A DNA stretch of 6,273 bases from an uncultured Marinilabiliaceae bacterium. Lineage in GTDB: Bacteria > Bacteroidota > Bacteroidia > Bacteroidales > Marinilabiliaceae. The notes below the pieces were generated by a model, which did not search any database, was not told the DNA's origin, and worked only from the letters and a program-made list of their open reading frames with translations. The stretch covers positions 1 to 6,273 of the forward strand of contig CAJONN010000167.1 of assembly GCA_905235955.1 (NCBI GenBank). The letters are read 5' to 3'. The translations under genes were made by a program, and so were the position numbers. Below are positions 1-6,273 of the stretch, piece after piece (within the stretch, counting starts at the first letter, position 1; each line of letters begins with the position of its first letter).

Positions 1-153
1 AATCCTCGTTATACATGTGTTCTTGATAATCAGCCCGAAGCCGGTTGGAGTCGCGTGGTGTTCTACAATAACGAGAAGGGCTTTATAAGTTCGGTCAGAG
101 TGCACGTTGGGCGCGAAGATGGGCGAATGGTGATAGATAAGATTTCAAATTAA
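1..153 (+). CDS. C-terminal end of an unrecognised protein (partial)
   Basis: Reading frame 1 is open from the first base to a TAA at 151-153 (followed at once by a second TAA), giving the last 50 residues of a protein whose start lies outside the window. The fragment is polar with alternating hydrophobic residues (SRVVFYNNEKGFISSVRV, then GRMVIDKIS at the end), a pattern that fits paired beta strands. The closing pattern of glycine, a hydrophobic residue and IDKI resembles the last strand of small NTF2-like or lipoprotein domains, but this is only a resemblance and I do not assign a family. A rho-independent terminator 32 bp after the stop supports this being a genuine gene end. The frame is well supported; the function is unknown. 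Confidence 0.7.
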   Translation, partial: NPRYTCVLDNQPEAGWSRVVFYNNEKGFISSVRVHVGREDGRMVIDKISN

Positions 154-184
154 TAAACTCGTAAACAGATAAATATGAATGAAT

Positions 185-231
185 AAGCGCTCGGAGGCGA
201 GATGGCTGATGGGCGCTTTTCATTTTTTTTT
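185..231 (+). terminator. Rho-independent terminator after the first gene
   Basis: An inverted repeat pairs AAGCGCTC (185-192) with GGGCGCTT (211-218): eight pairs including one G-U, with an 18-base loop. It is followed by a T-rich run reaching 231 that is interrupted only by CA at 221-222. It ends transcription of the partial gene that stops at 153. The loop is long, so the stem is only moderately stable, but the T run and position are convincing. Confidence 0.75.
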
Positions 232-256
232 GTGTAAACGACAGAGTTGTAATTTG
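229..256 (+). promoter_or_regulatory. Possible weak Bacteroidota-type promoter
   Basis: TTTG at 229-232 is followed after 17 bp by TAATTTG at 250-256. The Bacteroidota primary sigma consensus is TTTG, about 19-21 bp, then TAnnTTTG, so this match is one base short in the -7 element and has a short spacer. It would drive transcription towards the glycosyltransferase stump at 298. The -33 element would overlap the T run of the preceding terminator. This is a tentative call. Confidence 0.25.
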
Positions 257-297
257 TTGCGTAGAAAAAACCTTTCTTTCCAAAATAAACTTCCAAA

Positions 298-447
298 ATG
301 AACAGCGATATAAAAATGTCGGTGATAATGCCCACCTACAACCAATGTGCGTTTATTCGGCGGGCTATTTTGAGCTTGATGCGGCAAACTTTCAAAGATT
401 GGGAACTGATAATTGTAAACGATGATAGTGCCGACCATAAAAAATAA
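298..447 (+). pseudogene. Truncated family 2 glycosyltransferase (N-terminal stump)
   Basis: An ATG at 298 opens a 49-codon frame ending in TAA at 445-447. The product begins with the hallmark start of a GT-A fold, family 2 glycosyltransferase: a hydrophobic strand leading into SVIMPTYNQ (residues 8-16), a helix with FIRRAILSLMRQT (19-31), then DWELIIVNDDSAD (34-46), equivalent to the usual VNDGSTD nucleotide-sugar-binding turn. Members of this family are normally 250-350 residues and need a later DxD metal site and a catalytic base, all absent here. No other frame after 447 continues the family; unrelated A/T-rich sequence and a membrane protein follow. It is therefore almost certainly a non-functional 5' remnant left by deletion or replacement. 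It was probably once part of a cell-surface polysaccharide locus. Translation of the stump is possible, since an A-rich leader precedes the ATG, but no activity is expected. Confidence 0.8.
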
Positions 448-467
448 CCAAATTATAATTGTTTGAT

Positions 468-890
468 ATGTATCGCTTTTTAGTAAAAACCATATTGAAG
501 GCTATGGCTACAGCAGATAGGAAGACCAGAGAAGCTGGCAAGCCTAACTGTACATATAAAAGAAATGATTTGGGCGCAATCGTAGTCAGTGGCATACCTG
601 CTGTTGTGTTGTTTTTATGGATCGTCATGTTGTTTGATTTTGAATATGAAAGCGAATTTGTGTTGTCTGCTTCAGTAATATCTTCCCTCATCATTTCTGG
701 GTTATTATACTATTATCGTAAGAATGGAACAGAGGCGGAAATACAAAAGGAGGTGGATGCGCTATCTGATGAAGATTTTGTCAAGTATCGAAGAAAATAT
801 GTGATTATAGTTGTTTTACTATATATGCAATGGCTCATTTTAGTGGCAGCTGCGATTATTTTTCAAGATAAAGGTTGGAGGATTAACTAA
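468..890 (+). CDS. Small three-helix membrane protein, unknown function
   Basis: The frame encodes 140 residues from the ATG at 468. An in-frame TTG at 459 would add three residues, but the ATG is the more natural start. I do not recognise the family. The N-terminus (1-34) is basic and probably cytoplasmic. Three hydrophobic segments follow at about 35-56, 64-83 and 111-132. Helices 1 and 2 are joined by a short acidic loop (FEYESE), and a charged segment (84-110, rich in E, D, K and R) separates helices 2 and 3. By the positive-inside rule the N-terminus and the 84-110 loop would be cytoplasmic and the C-terminus outside. The coding strand is A/T-rich with G well above C. The gene starts 20 bp after the glycosyltransferase stump, with no clear promoter, and ends 67 bp before the esterase start. 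There is no sign of enzyme motifs. It could be a phage- or island-derived accessory protein, but nothing in the sequence decides this. Confidence 0.7.
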   Translation: MYRFLVKTILKAMATADRKTREAGKPNCTYKRNDLGAIVVSGIPAVVLFLWIVMLFDFEYESEFVLSASVISSLIISGLLYYYRKNGTEAEIQKEVDALSDEDFVKYRRKYVIIVVLLYMQWLILVAAAIIFQDKGWRIN

Positions 891-957
891 TTACAAATAA
901 ATGATTTATGAGAAAAACTTCAACATTTTCTTTCATAAAACAACAAAAACTAAAATA

Positions 958-2780
958 ATGAAATCAATACAGCAAAAGTTGCTTGTTCTGCTTTGGGCAC
1001 TCAATTGCGTTGTGGGGCTTAATGCTCAACAGATTAATTTTGAGGGTGATATAAAGGCGGATGTAGATGCCTTTGTCGCTAAATTCCGTGGGTGGACTCT
1101 TAATTTTAGATATATGGATGCCATGCGTCCTGCCCCTATCAAGAGCATTATCAAGGATATTGATAAATACAGAGTTGAGGATTTAGGGCAATTTTGGTAC
1201 GATGCTCAATTCATCAAAGCGGTGGATACAACCTACTCGGCTCCCGATGCCGAATATTTTTTCGTAGGAAGTCAGGGCACATTGTATGGTACCTCTTTCC
1301 CGATGTTTCAGCTCAGTGGCGACAAGGTAAATATCGACGTGAAAGTAGGATATAAGCAATTGTGTGGGAAGCAAGATATGTCGCTCACCTTCAATATGAT
1401 AGGTGATGGGACAAAAGTTATCAAAGCAGAAACTATCGCATTGCCACGTGGCGATGAATGGACCGAGAAGGAATATTCTCTCTCGCTGCCACGCGGCACT
1501 TCGCTTGAGGTGGCGCTTGAGGTGGCTGCAAAAGATAGCATGTTTACGCTACTTTCGCTTGCGCCCATCGTGGTTTCGTCTGACGGTGAGCCGCTTGCAA
1601 GGAGTGTTGATGAGACAAAATATGCTCAAATTCCTCCTTCCGCCATTCAGCACTACGATGCCCTTCTCGCATCGCCCATTATGGATAAGAAGATTTTGGC
1701 TCTGGGCGAGACAATTCATGGCACGCAAACAATGAACGATCTGGCTTTCAGTCTTATAAAAGAGCGCATCGAGCATCACAATTGCAAACTTGTGCTCTTT
1801 GAGCTGCCATTGGAAGAGACTTTGTATCTGAATAGATATGTGAAAAATGATGAGCGATACACACTCGATTTTATATTGCGGCGTTTCGAATCTCGCATAT
1901 TCAATTTCGTGCCATTTCTCAATGGCTCAAAGGTTACAATGCCGCTCACAACAACGAAATTACTTTGCTTGGCATCGACACCAATCTCACCAACTTCCGC
2001 ACGGCTCTCGATTTGTATGACTTCTTGGATTGCCTAAATACCGACTTTGCTTTAGATTCGCTTTGCTATAAGATAGTTATGCAAAAGGATTCTGTTAACT
2101 GCGATGAATCTATTGTAAATCAATATCTTACCGATAACGAGAGCAAGCTATTCCATTTATGTAACAATCTCTATTCTAATCGTGAAACACAATTTCATTT
2201 TGCAAACCGCGATACGCTGATGGCCAGCCGTGCGGAAACTATTTGCAATCTTTATCTGCGTGAAAATGAGACGGCTACGCTTTATTGCCACTTTCTTCAT
2301 GCCAATTATATTGCTGAGCAACCAACTTTCTTGCATAGTAGTCCGTCGGCAGGTAGCATATTGAAGCAGAAATACCGCGATGATTATGCCTGCTTGGCAA
2401 TGACGGCCGCCCAAGGCAATAGGTATGTAACCCCGCTTAATAATCGTACCGAAGTATCGACACTGCCACCTGCACCAATTGGTAGTTTTGAGCGCATAAT
2501 TGACAGTAGCACAGACGATTTGCCCATTTATATCCCGATGAGCAATTTGCGCAAAGGCGATATTTGTCAGTTGCGCACTGCTGGAATATCTGCCGGACCG
2601 ACTGATTTTATAAATCTTGAGCCTCAGGCATTTATGGATGGGATTGTAATAGTGAAAAATGCTACTCATTTAGACATCGAATTTACTAAAACGAAGCAAG
2701 AAGTTGATACTGAAAATATGAGTTATCACTTTCAGCAGATGATGAAGATGGTTGAAAGGGTAAAACATATAAAATATTGA
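958..2780 (+). pseudogene. Secreted erythromycin esterase family protein, frameshifted
   Basis: Two overlapping frames (to TAA at 2035-2037, then to TGA at 2778-2780) join into one protein of about 607 residues if one base is restored near 1885-1911. An ATG at 901 is in frame, but the ATG at 958 follows an A-rich leader and gives a clear signal peptide: KSIQQK, a hydrophobic core, and a likely cut after LNA at residue 23. Residues 24 to about 230 form a beta-rich N-terminal region I cannot assign. The family domain (erythromycin esterase, PF05139-like) begins near 242 with ILALGETIHGT; E251, H254 and E282 (LFELP) have the Glu-x2-His and 31-residue spacing of the known active site. The second frame supplies ISQWLKGYN, LLGIDTN and a LHANYIAEQ segment where the family usually has a His-Asn-x-His motif; here the second His is Tyr (about 451). 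Known members hydrolyse the macrolide lactone, but many homologues have other or unknown substrates, so resistance should not be assumed. It has decayed, or carries a sequencing error. Confidence 0.8.
1885..1911 (+). other. Frameshift site inside the esterase gene
   Basis: Upstream reading uses the frame that starts at 958 and makes family sense through about RRFESRIFN. Downstream sense resumes in the -1 frame at AISQWLKGYN, conserved in the esterase family. The downstream frame is blocked by TAG at 1833 and TGA at 1848 and 1851, so the switch must lie after 1853. The best fit is loss of one base between about 1885 and 1911, for example in ATTCAATTTCGTGCC. I saw no classical X XXY YYZ slippery heptamer in the overlap, so programmed frameshifting is unlikely. 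Confidence 0.7.
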
Positions 2781-2804
2781 TGCGAAACTTTAGAACTCGT
2801 TAAG

Positions 2805-2835
2805 TTTGTAGATAGAACGAAAAAGTTTAATTTTG
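2805..2835 (+). promoter_or_regulatory. Bacteroidota-type promoter of cysS
   Basis: TTTG at 2805-2808 (-33) and TAATTTTG at 2828-2835 (-7, full match to TAnnTTTG) are separated by 19 bp, the expected spacing for the primary sigma factor of Bacteroidota. Transcription would start near 2841-2843, leaving a short A-rich leader before the cysS ATG at 2859. A six-base inverted repeat (AAACTT 2785-2790, AAGTTT 2802-2807) overlaps the -33 element. Confidence 0.75.
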
Positions 2836-2858
2836 TCAGCCAATAATCAAAAAAAATA

Positions 2859-4340
2859 ATGAAACAACTCTTTATATACAACACGCTAACGCGTTTCAAG
2901 CAACCGTTCAAACCAATAGTAGAAGGCAGAGTAGGCATGTATGTGTGCGGTCCAACCGTATACGGCGATGCACATTTAGGTCATGCACGTCCAGCTATAA
3001 CATTTGATATTCTCTATCGCTATCTCCTGCATTTGGGCTACAAAGTGCGCTACGTACGCAACATTACCGATGTCGGACACTTGGAACACGATGCTGATGA
3101 AGGCGAAGACAAAATAGCCAAAAAAGCACGTCTTGAGCAACTCGAACCTATGGAAGTTGTGCAGCACTACACATTGCGATATCATGAAGCTATGAAAAAA
3201 CTCAACGTGTTGCCACCTACCATCGAGCCTCGCGCCTCCGGACATATCATAGAACAAATAGAATTTGTAAAAAAGATATTCGACAACGGCTTTGCCTACG
3301 AGAGTAATGGCTCAGTATACTTTGATATAGAGGCATATAGCAAAAAATTTAAATATGGCAAACTCTCGGGGCGCAATGTAGCCGACATGCTCGAAACCAC
3401 TCGTGAACTCGATGGACAAGACGAAAAACGCCACTCGTGCGACTTCGCTCTTTGGAAAAAAGCACAGCCCGAACACATTATGCGTTGGTCATCGCCTTGG
3501 AGCGACGGATTCCCCGGTTGGCACATAGAATGTTCAGCTATGGGATGCAAATATTTGGGCGAAGAGTTTGATATACACGGCGGTGGCATGGACCTCGTAT
3601 TCCCACACCACGAAAGCGAAATAGCACAGTCAGCAGCTGCATTGGGACATGAAAGTGTACACTATTGGATGCACAACAATATGATAACCATCAACGGACA
3701 GAAGATGGGCAAGTCGCTTGGCAACTTCATCACCCTCGACGAATTTTTTGTTGGCAGCCACAAAGACAAAGATGGCAACGAAATGCTACAACAAGCCTAT
3801 TCGCCAATGACCATCCGCTTCTTCATCCTTCAGGCACACTATCGTTCAACAGTTGACTTTAGCAACGAAGCACTTCAAGCCTCAGAGAAAGGTATGAACA
3901 AAATAGCTGAAGCCTATGCACGTCTTCTCAAGTTGCAACCTGCCACTGCAACAACAGTCGACATTGCTGGCTTGCGCGATAAATGCGAAGAGGCTATGTG
4001 TGACGACCTCAACACACCTATCGTTATATCATATCTCTTCGATGCAGCTAAAGCCATCAACACAGTAGCCGATGGTAAAGGTACAATAAGCCAAGCCGAC
4101 CTTGATGAACTGAAAGACGTGTTCAAAACATTTGCTGTTGACATACTCGGACTACAATTTGAAGCCACCAACAGCGAAAGCAACGAAGCCTACAAAAAAG
4201 CTATCGACCTGCTACTGAGCATACGCCAGCAAGCTAAGCAAAACAAAGATTGGGCTACCAGCGACAAAATCAGAAACGAAATGGCAGCGCTCGGCTTTAG
4301 TGTAAAAGATACTAAAGACGGCTTTGAATGGTCGCTCTGA
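2859..4340 (+). CDS. cysS: Cysteinyl-tRNA synthetase
   Basis: This 493-residue class I aminoacyl-tRNA synthetase charges tRNA-Cys with cysteine using ATP, in the cytoplasm. The catalytic Rossmann domain shows the start motif [18 protein letters not shown] (27-44), which contains the HIGH-type signature HLGH at 39-42. The zinc ligands are all present: C30, C225 (in [10 protein letters not shown]), H250 and E254 (in FPHHESE), with the same C-to-H-to-E spacing as the E. coli enzyme. The second ATP motif is KMGKS at 282-286, with Gly in place of the usual Ser. The C-terminal helical and anticodon-binding part (about 350-493) includes the DLNTP motif and the late conserved RNEMAALGF segment. It is about 30 residues longer than the 461-residue E. 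coli protein; small insertions near [15 protein letters not shown] and [10 protein letters not shown] account for much of this. A consensus promoter lies just upstream and a terminator-like hairpin downstream, so it is probably transcribed alone. Confidence 0.97.
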   Translation: MKQLFIYNTLTRFKQPFKPIVEGRVGMYVCGPTVYGDAHLGHARPAITFDILYRYLLHLGYKVRYVRNITDVGHLEHDADEGEDKIAKKARLEQLEPMEVVQHYTLRYHEAMKKLNVLPPTIEPRASGHIIEQIEFVKKIFDNGFAYESNGSVYFDIEAYSKKFKYGKLSGRNVADMLETTRELDGQDEKRHSCDFALWKKAQPEHIMRWSSPWSDGFPGWHIECSAMGCKYLGEEFDIHGGGMDLVFPHHESEIAQSAAALGHESVHYWMHNNMITINGQKMGKSLGNFITLDEFFVGSHKDKDGNEMLQQAYSPMTIRFFILQAHYRSTVDFSNEALQASEKGMNKIAEAYARLLKLQPATATTVDIAGLRDKCEEAMCDDLNTPIVISYLFDAAKAINTVADGKGTISQADLDELKDVFKTFAVDILGLQFEATNSESNEAYKKAIDLLLSIRQQAKQNKDWATSDKIRNEMAALGFSVKDTKDGFEWSL

Positions 4341-4350
4341 TAAAAACATA

Positions 4351-4371
4351 TTTTGAAGCCAAACTTCAAAA
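4351..4371. repeat. Short perfect inverted repeat after cysS
   Basis: TTTTGAAG (4351-4358) and CTTCAAAA (4364-4371) form an eight-pair stem with a five-base CCAAA loop, starting 10 bp after the cysS stop. No T run follows on the + strand, so it is not a standard forward terminator. It could protect the 3' end of the cysS mRNA. Its left arm overlaps TATTTTG (4349-4355), a near match to a -7 element with a TTTG 22 bp upstream (4323-4326), so it might instead mark a weak promoter or operator for the next gene. Confidence 0.4.
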
Positions 4372-4401
4372 AAATCTTACATTAAGATAAAGAAGAAACA
4401 A

Positions 4402-4443
4402 AAAAAAGACGTCAGCTCCCGAAAGAGAATTGGCGTCTTTTTT
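4402..4443. terminator. Strong terminator-like hairpin between cysS and the nucleosidase gene
   Basis: Arms 4402-4415 (six A, then GACGTCAG) and 4430-4443 (TTGGCGTC, then six T) pair over 14 positions including two G-U pairs. The apex holds a further CTC/GAG stem around CCGAAA. The T run on the + strand and the A run on the other side make it a good bidirectional terminator. Its main job is probably to end the cysS transcript. It lies only 26 bp before the nucleosidase ATG, leaving no room for a promoter between them, so it may also attenuate transcription of that gene. Confidence 0.8.
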
Positions 4444-4469
4444 CAAACAAACAAAAACATCATAGCCTA

Positions 4470-5234
4470 ATGAAAACCAAAGAAGAGATAGTGGCCAATT
4501 GGTTGCCTCGCTACACAGGTCGTTCGCTCGACGGCTTCCCCAAATATGTGTTGCTCACCAACTTCCAAAACTATGTAGAGATGTTTGCCGAAGCATACGA
4601 CGTGCCTGTCATACATAGCAACATGCCCAATGCCGCTACAAACGACATCGTTATCATCAACTTTGGTATGGGTAGTCCTAACGCCGCCACTATTATGGAC
4701 CTGCTTACAGCCATTCAGCCCAAAGCCGTACTCTTCTTGGGCAAATGTGGCGGACTGAAAAAGAAAAATGAGATAGGCGACTTCATACTGCCAATAGCCG
4801 CAATCAGAGGCGAAGGTACGTCAAACGACTTCTTCCCACCTGAAGTGCCTGCTCTGCCAGCCTTCTCGCTGCAACGCGCTGTGTCAACGGCTATTAGCAA
4901 CTGTTGTTTCGACTATTGGACAGGCACCGTCTACACCACCAACCGCCGCGTATGGGAGCACGATGCCGAATTTAAACACTATCTCGAATCGATAAGAGCA
5001 ATGGCTGTAGATATGGAAACAGCCACACTCTTCACCGTAGGCTTTCACAACGAAATACCCACTGGCGCACTGCTTCTTGTAAGCGACCAACCAATGATAC
5101 CAGAAGGCATAAAAACAGCTGAGAGCGACCGAAAAGTAACTGCCAACTTCGTAAAGCCACACCTCGAAATAGGCATTGCAGCACTCAAAGAACTTGCATC
5201 GCAAGGCAGCTCAGTGAAACACCTCCGCTTCTAA
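4470..5234 (+). CDS. amn: AMP nucleosidase, short Bacteroidota form
   Basis: The 254-residue product belongs to the nucleoside phosphorylase superfamily and matches the short AMP nucleosidase-like type of Bacteroidota, which lacks the extra N-terminal domain of the about 480-residue E. coli Amn. The expected reaction is hydrolysis of AMP to adenine and ribose 5-phosphate in the cytoplasm, for purine balance and salvage. Visible motifs: INFGMGSPNAATIMDLL (about 63-79, substrate pocket), LFLGKCGGLK (88-97, the central strand and glycine turn of the fold), MAVDMETATLF (178-188, with E183 as the ribose-contacting glutamate) and LLVSDQP (202-208, with D206 as the residue expected to act on the purine N7). 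The length fits the short family. The start is the ATG at 4470, preceded by an A-rich leader. A terminator-like hairpin lies just upstream, and holA begins 26 bp downstream, probably in the same transcript. The family is clear; AMP rather than another nucleoside or nucleotide as the substrate is taken from the family. Confidence 0.88.
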   Translation: MKTKEEIVANWLPRYTGRSLDGFPKYVLLTNFQNYVEMFAEAYDVPVIHSNMPNAATNDIVIINFGMGSPNAATIMDLLTAIQPKAVLFLGKCGGLKKKNEIGDFILPIAAIRGEGTSNDFFPPEVPALPAFSLQRAVSTAISNCCFDYWTGTVYTTNRRVWEHDAEFKHYLESIRAMAVDMETATLFTVGFHNEIPTGALLLVSDQPMIPEGIKTAESDRKVTANFVKPHLEIGIAALKELASQGSSVKHLRF

Positions 5235-5237
5235 CCT

Positions 5238-5249
5238 CACACACACACA
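5238..5249. repeat. (CA)6 dinucleotide repeat in the holA leader
   Basis: Six CA units fill most of the 26-bp gap between the nucleosidase stop and the holA start. Being outside both coding frames, changes in copy number would only alter spacing to the holA start. It is short and may be chance in this C/A-rich strand. Confidence 0.6.
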
Positions 5250-5260
5250 GAAAAAATACT

Positions 5261-6273
5261 ATGGCAGCAACGTTCGATAGCATAATGAAAGAACTCCAAA
5301 GTGGAACTTATGCCCCTATATATCTGCTTATGGGCGAAGAACCTTATTATATCGACGTAGTGTCTGACTATATAGAAAAAAACGCATTGAGCGAAACCGA
5401 TAAGGCCTTCAATCAGTCGGTTTATTATGGTGGTAAGGATATAAAACTGAGTAATATAGCTCACGATGCCGCACAATATCCAATGATGTCAGAACGCAGA
5501 GTTGTGATGCTCAAAGAGGCACAACAAGTAGACAGGTTCAAAGACCATATAGCCGACCTTGCCGCCTATGCTGAGCACTATTTGGAATCGACAATATTGG
5601 TAGTGTGCTACAAATATGGTGTAGTCGACAAACGCTCTAAATTTGTAAAAGCAGTAGAAAAAGTAGGGCGAGTGCTTGAGTCGGCTAAGATGTGGCCCAA
5701 CCAAATACCTGCTTGGACGCTTGCACACGTAGCTTCAGTAGGCTTAGGTATAGAGCAACGCGCTGCCGACCTGCTGTCAGAACATATTGGTGCCAACCTC
5801 TCGAACATTGCCGCCGCCGTAGCAAAGCTAAAAACCATTTGTGCCGATGAAAAAAAGCAAACCATAACAGTTGATATGGTTACAACCCACATTGGTGCCA
5901 GCAATGAATACAACGTATTTGAACTACGCGATGCCATATTTTCGCGCAACGTATCCAAAGCCAACCGCATACTAAAAGCCTTTGCTGGCAACGAAAAGCA
6001 AAACCCAATACAAAAAATAACGCCCTATCTGTTTGGTTGCTTCGAAAAGATGTTTGCCTACTATTATCTGCCCGACCAAAAGCCACAAACAATAGCACAA
6101 GTGCTTGGCGACCGCACAGCTTTTGCACCAAACAATTTCTACGAACTCGGACGTCGAAATCACTACACAGGCAACAAATGCCTCAAAGCTATGGAACTGA
6201 TAAAAGACTATGATATGAAGTCGAAAGGCTACAAATCGCCTCAAATATCATCGGGCGATGCCTTGCTCGAACT
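5261..6273 (+). CDS. holA: DNA polymerase III delta subunit (3' end cut by the window)
   Basis: The frame from the ATG at 5261 stays open to the window edge, giving 337 complete codons. The protein is the delta subunit of the clamp loader, which opens the beta sliding clamp and, with the tau/gamma and delta-prime subunits, loads it on DNA. Evidence is the N-terminal signature YAPIYLLMGEEPYYIDVVSD (17-36), followed by the delta-type core with AQYPMMSERRVVMLKEAQQ, the strand STILVVCYKYGVVDKRSKF, an NLSNIAAAVAKL lid-like helix, YNVFELRDAIFSRN, and the helical collar domain to the end (PIQKITPYLFGCFEKMF, then LELIKDYD-like MELIKDYDMKSKGY). Bacteroidota HolA proteins are about 340-350 residues, so only a few codons after GDALLEL are missing. 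The start is clear: the protein aligns from the first residues and an A-rich leader precedes it. It probably shares a transcript with the nucleosidase gene 26 bp upstream. Confidence 0.93.
   Translation, partial: MAATFDSIMKELQSGTYAPIYLLMGEEPYYIDVVSDYIEKNALSETDKAFNQSVYYGGKDIKLSNIAHDAAQYPMMSERRVVMLKEAQQVDRFKDHIADLAAYAEHYLESTILVVCYKYGVVDKRSKFVKAVEKVGRVLESAKMWPNQIPAWTLAHVASVGLGIEQRAADLLSEHIGANLSNIAAAVAKLKTICADEKKQTITVDMVTTHIGASNEYNVFELRDAIFSRNVSKANRILKAFAGNEKQNPIQKITPYLFGCFEKMFAYYYLPDQKPQTIAQVLGDRTAFAPNNFYELGRRNHYTGNKCLKAMELIKDYDMKSKGYKSPQISSGDALLE

Noticed and set aside
154..297. Possible small gene or RNA between the first gene and the glycosyltransferase stump
   Set aside because: Apart from the terminator and a weak promoter match, no start with a plausible leader and no further structure were seen.
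901..957. Upstream in-frame ATG at 901 as start of the esterase gene
   Set aside because: It would bury the signal peptide behind 19 polar and aromatic residues. The ATG at 958 has an A-rich leader and gives a normal signal peptide.
1854..2037. Programmed -1 ribosomal frameshifting to join the two esterase frames
   Set aside because: The direction is right, but no X XXY YYZ heptamer was seen in the overlap, and chromosomal enzymes of this family are not known to use it.
2157..2669. 170-codon open frame on the minus strand
   Set aside because: It lies entirely opposite the second half of the esterase gene, has no recognisable motifs, and its residues look like an antisense shadow.
3702..3716. 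KMGKS instead of KMSKS in cysteinyl-tRNA synthetase
   Set aside because: The Ser to Gly change keeps both lysines, and from memory the same form occurs in cysteinyl-tRNA synthetases of related Bacteroidota; it is not a sign of inactivation.
5238..5249. (CA)6 repeat as a phase-variation switch for holA
   Set aside because: It is short, outside the coding frame, and in front of an essential replication gene that is unlikely to be switched off; the strand is C/A-rich anyway.
5608..5991. 127-codon open frame on the minus strand
   Set aside because: It is antisense to holA, whose conserved frame runs through the whole stretch.

Overview
The window looks like chromosomal DNA from a member of the Bacteroidota, most likely the order Bacteroidales. 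The reasons are a cysteinyl-tRNA synthetase, a short-form AMP nucleosidase and a divergent DNA polymerase III delta subunit of the type seen in that order, A-rich leaders in place of clear Shine-Dalgarno sites, and a near-perfect Bacteroidota promoter (TTTG, 19 bp, TAATTTTG) before cysS. The exact genus cannot be named from the sequence. All supported genes lie on the + strand.

Left part (1-2780) is accessory and partly decayed. It opens with the last 50 codons of an unrecognised gene, closed by a rho-independent terminator (185-231). Next comes a 49-codon stump of a family 2 glycosyltransferase (298-447) that stops just after its first nucleotide-binding motif. A small unrecognised three-helix membrane protein (468-890) follows. 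Then comes a secreted protein of the erythromycin esterase family (958-2780), split by a one-base frameshift near 1885-1911 and lacking one of the usual active-site histidines.

Right part (2859-6273) is conserved housekeeping DNA: cysS (cysteinyl-tRNA synthetase, complete), a strong terminator-like hairpin, an AMP nucleosidase gene, and holA (DNA polymerase III delta subunit, cut by the window edge only a few codons before its expected end). The nucleosidase and holA are 26 bp apart and probably co-transcribed. cysS has its own promoter and is separated from them by the hairpin, which sits unusually close (26 bp) to the nucleosidase start.

The coding strand changes character at about 2800. 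To the left it is T-rich, with G at or above C in most lines sampled; to the right it is A-rich with C above G. With the glycosyltransferase stump and the frameshifted esterase, this suggests that the left part is a rearranged or acquired segment beside a stable core. I did not find a clearly new multi-gene system. The most notable items are the decayed esterase, the glycosyltransferase stump and the hairpin in the nucleosidase leader.
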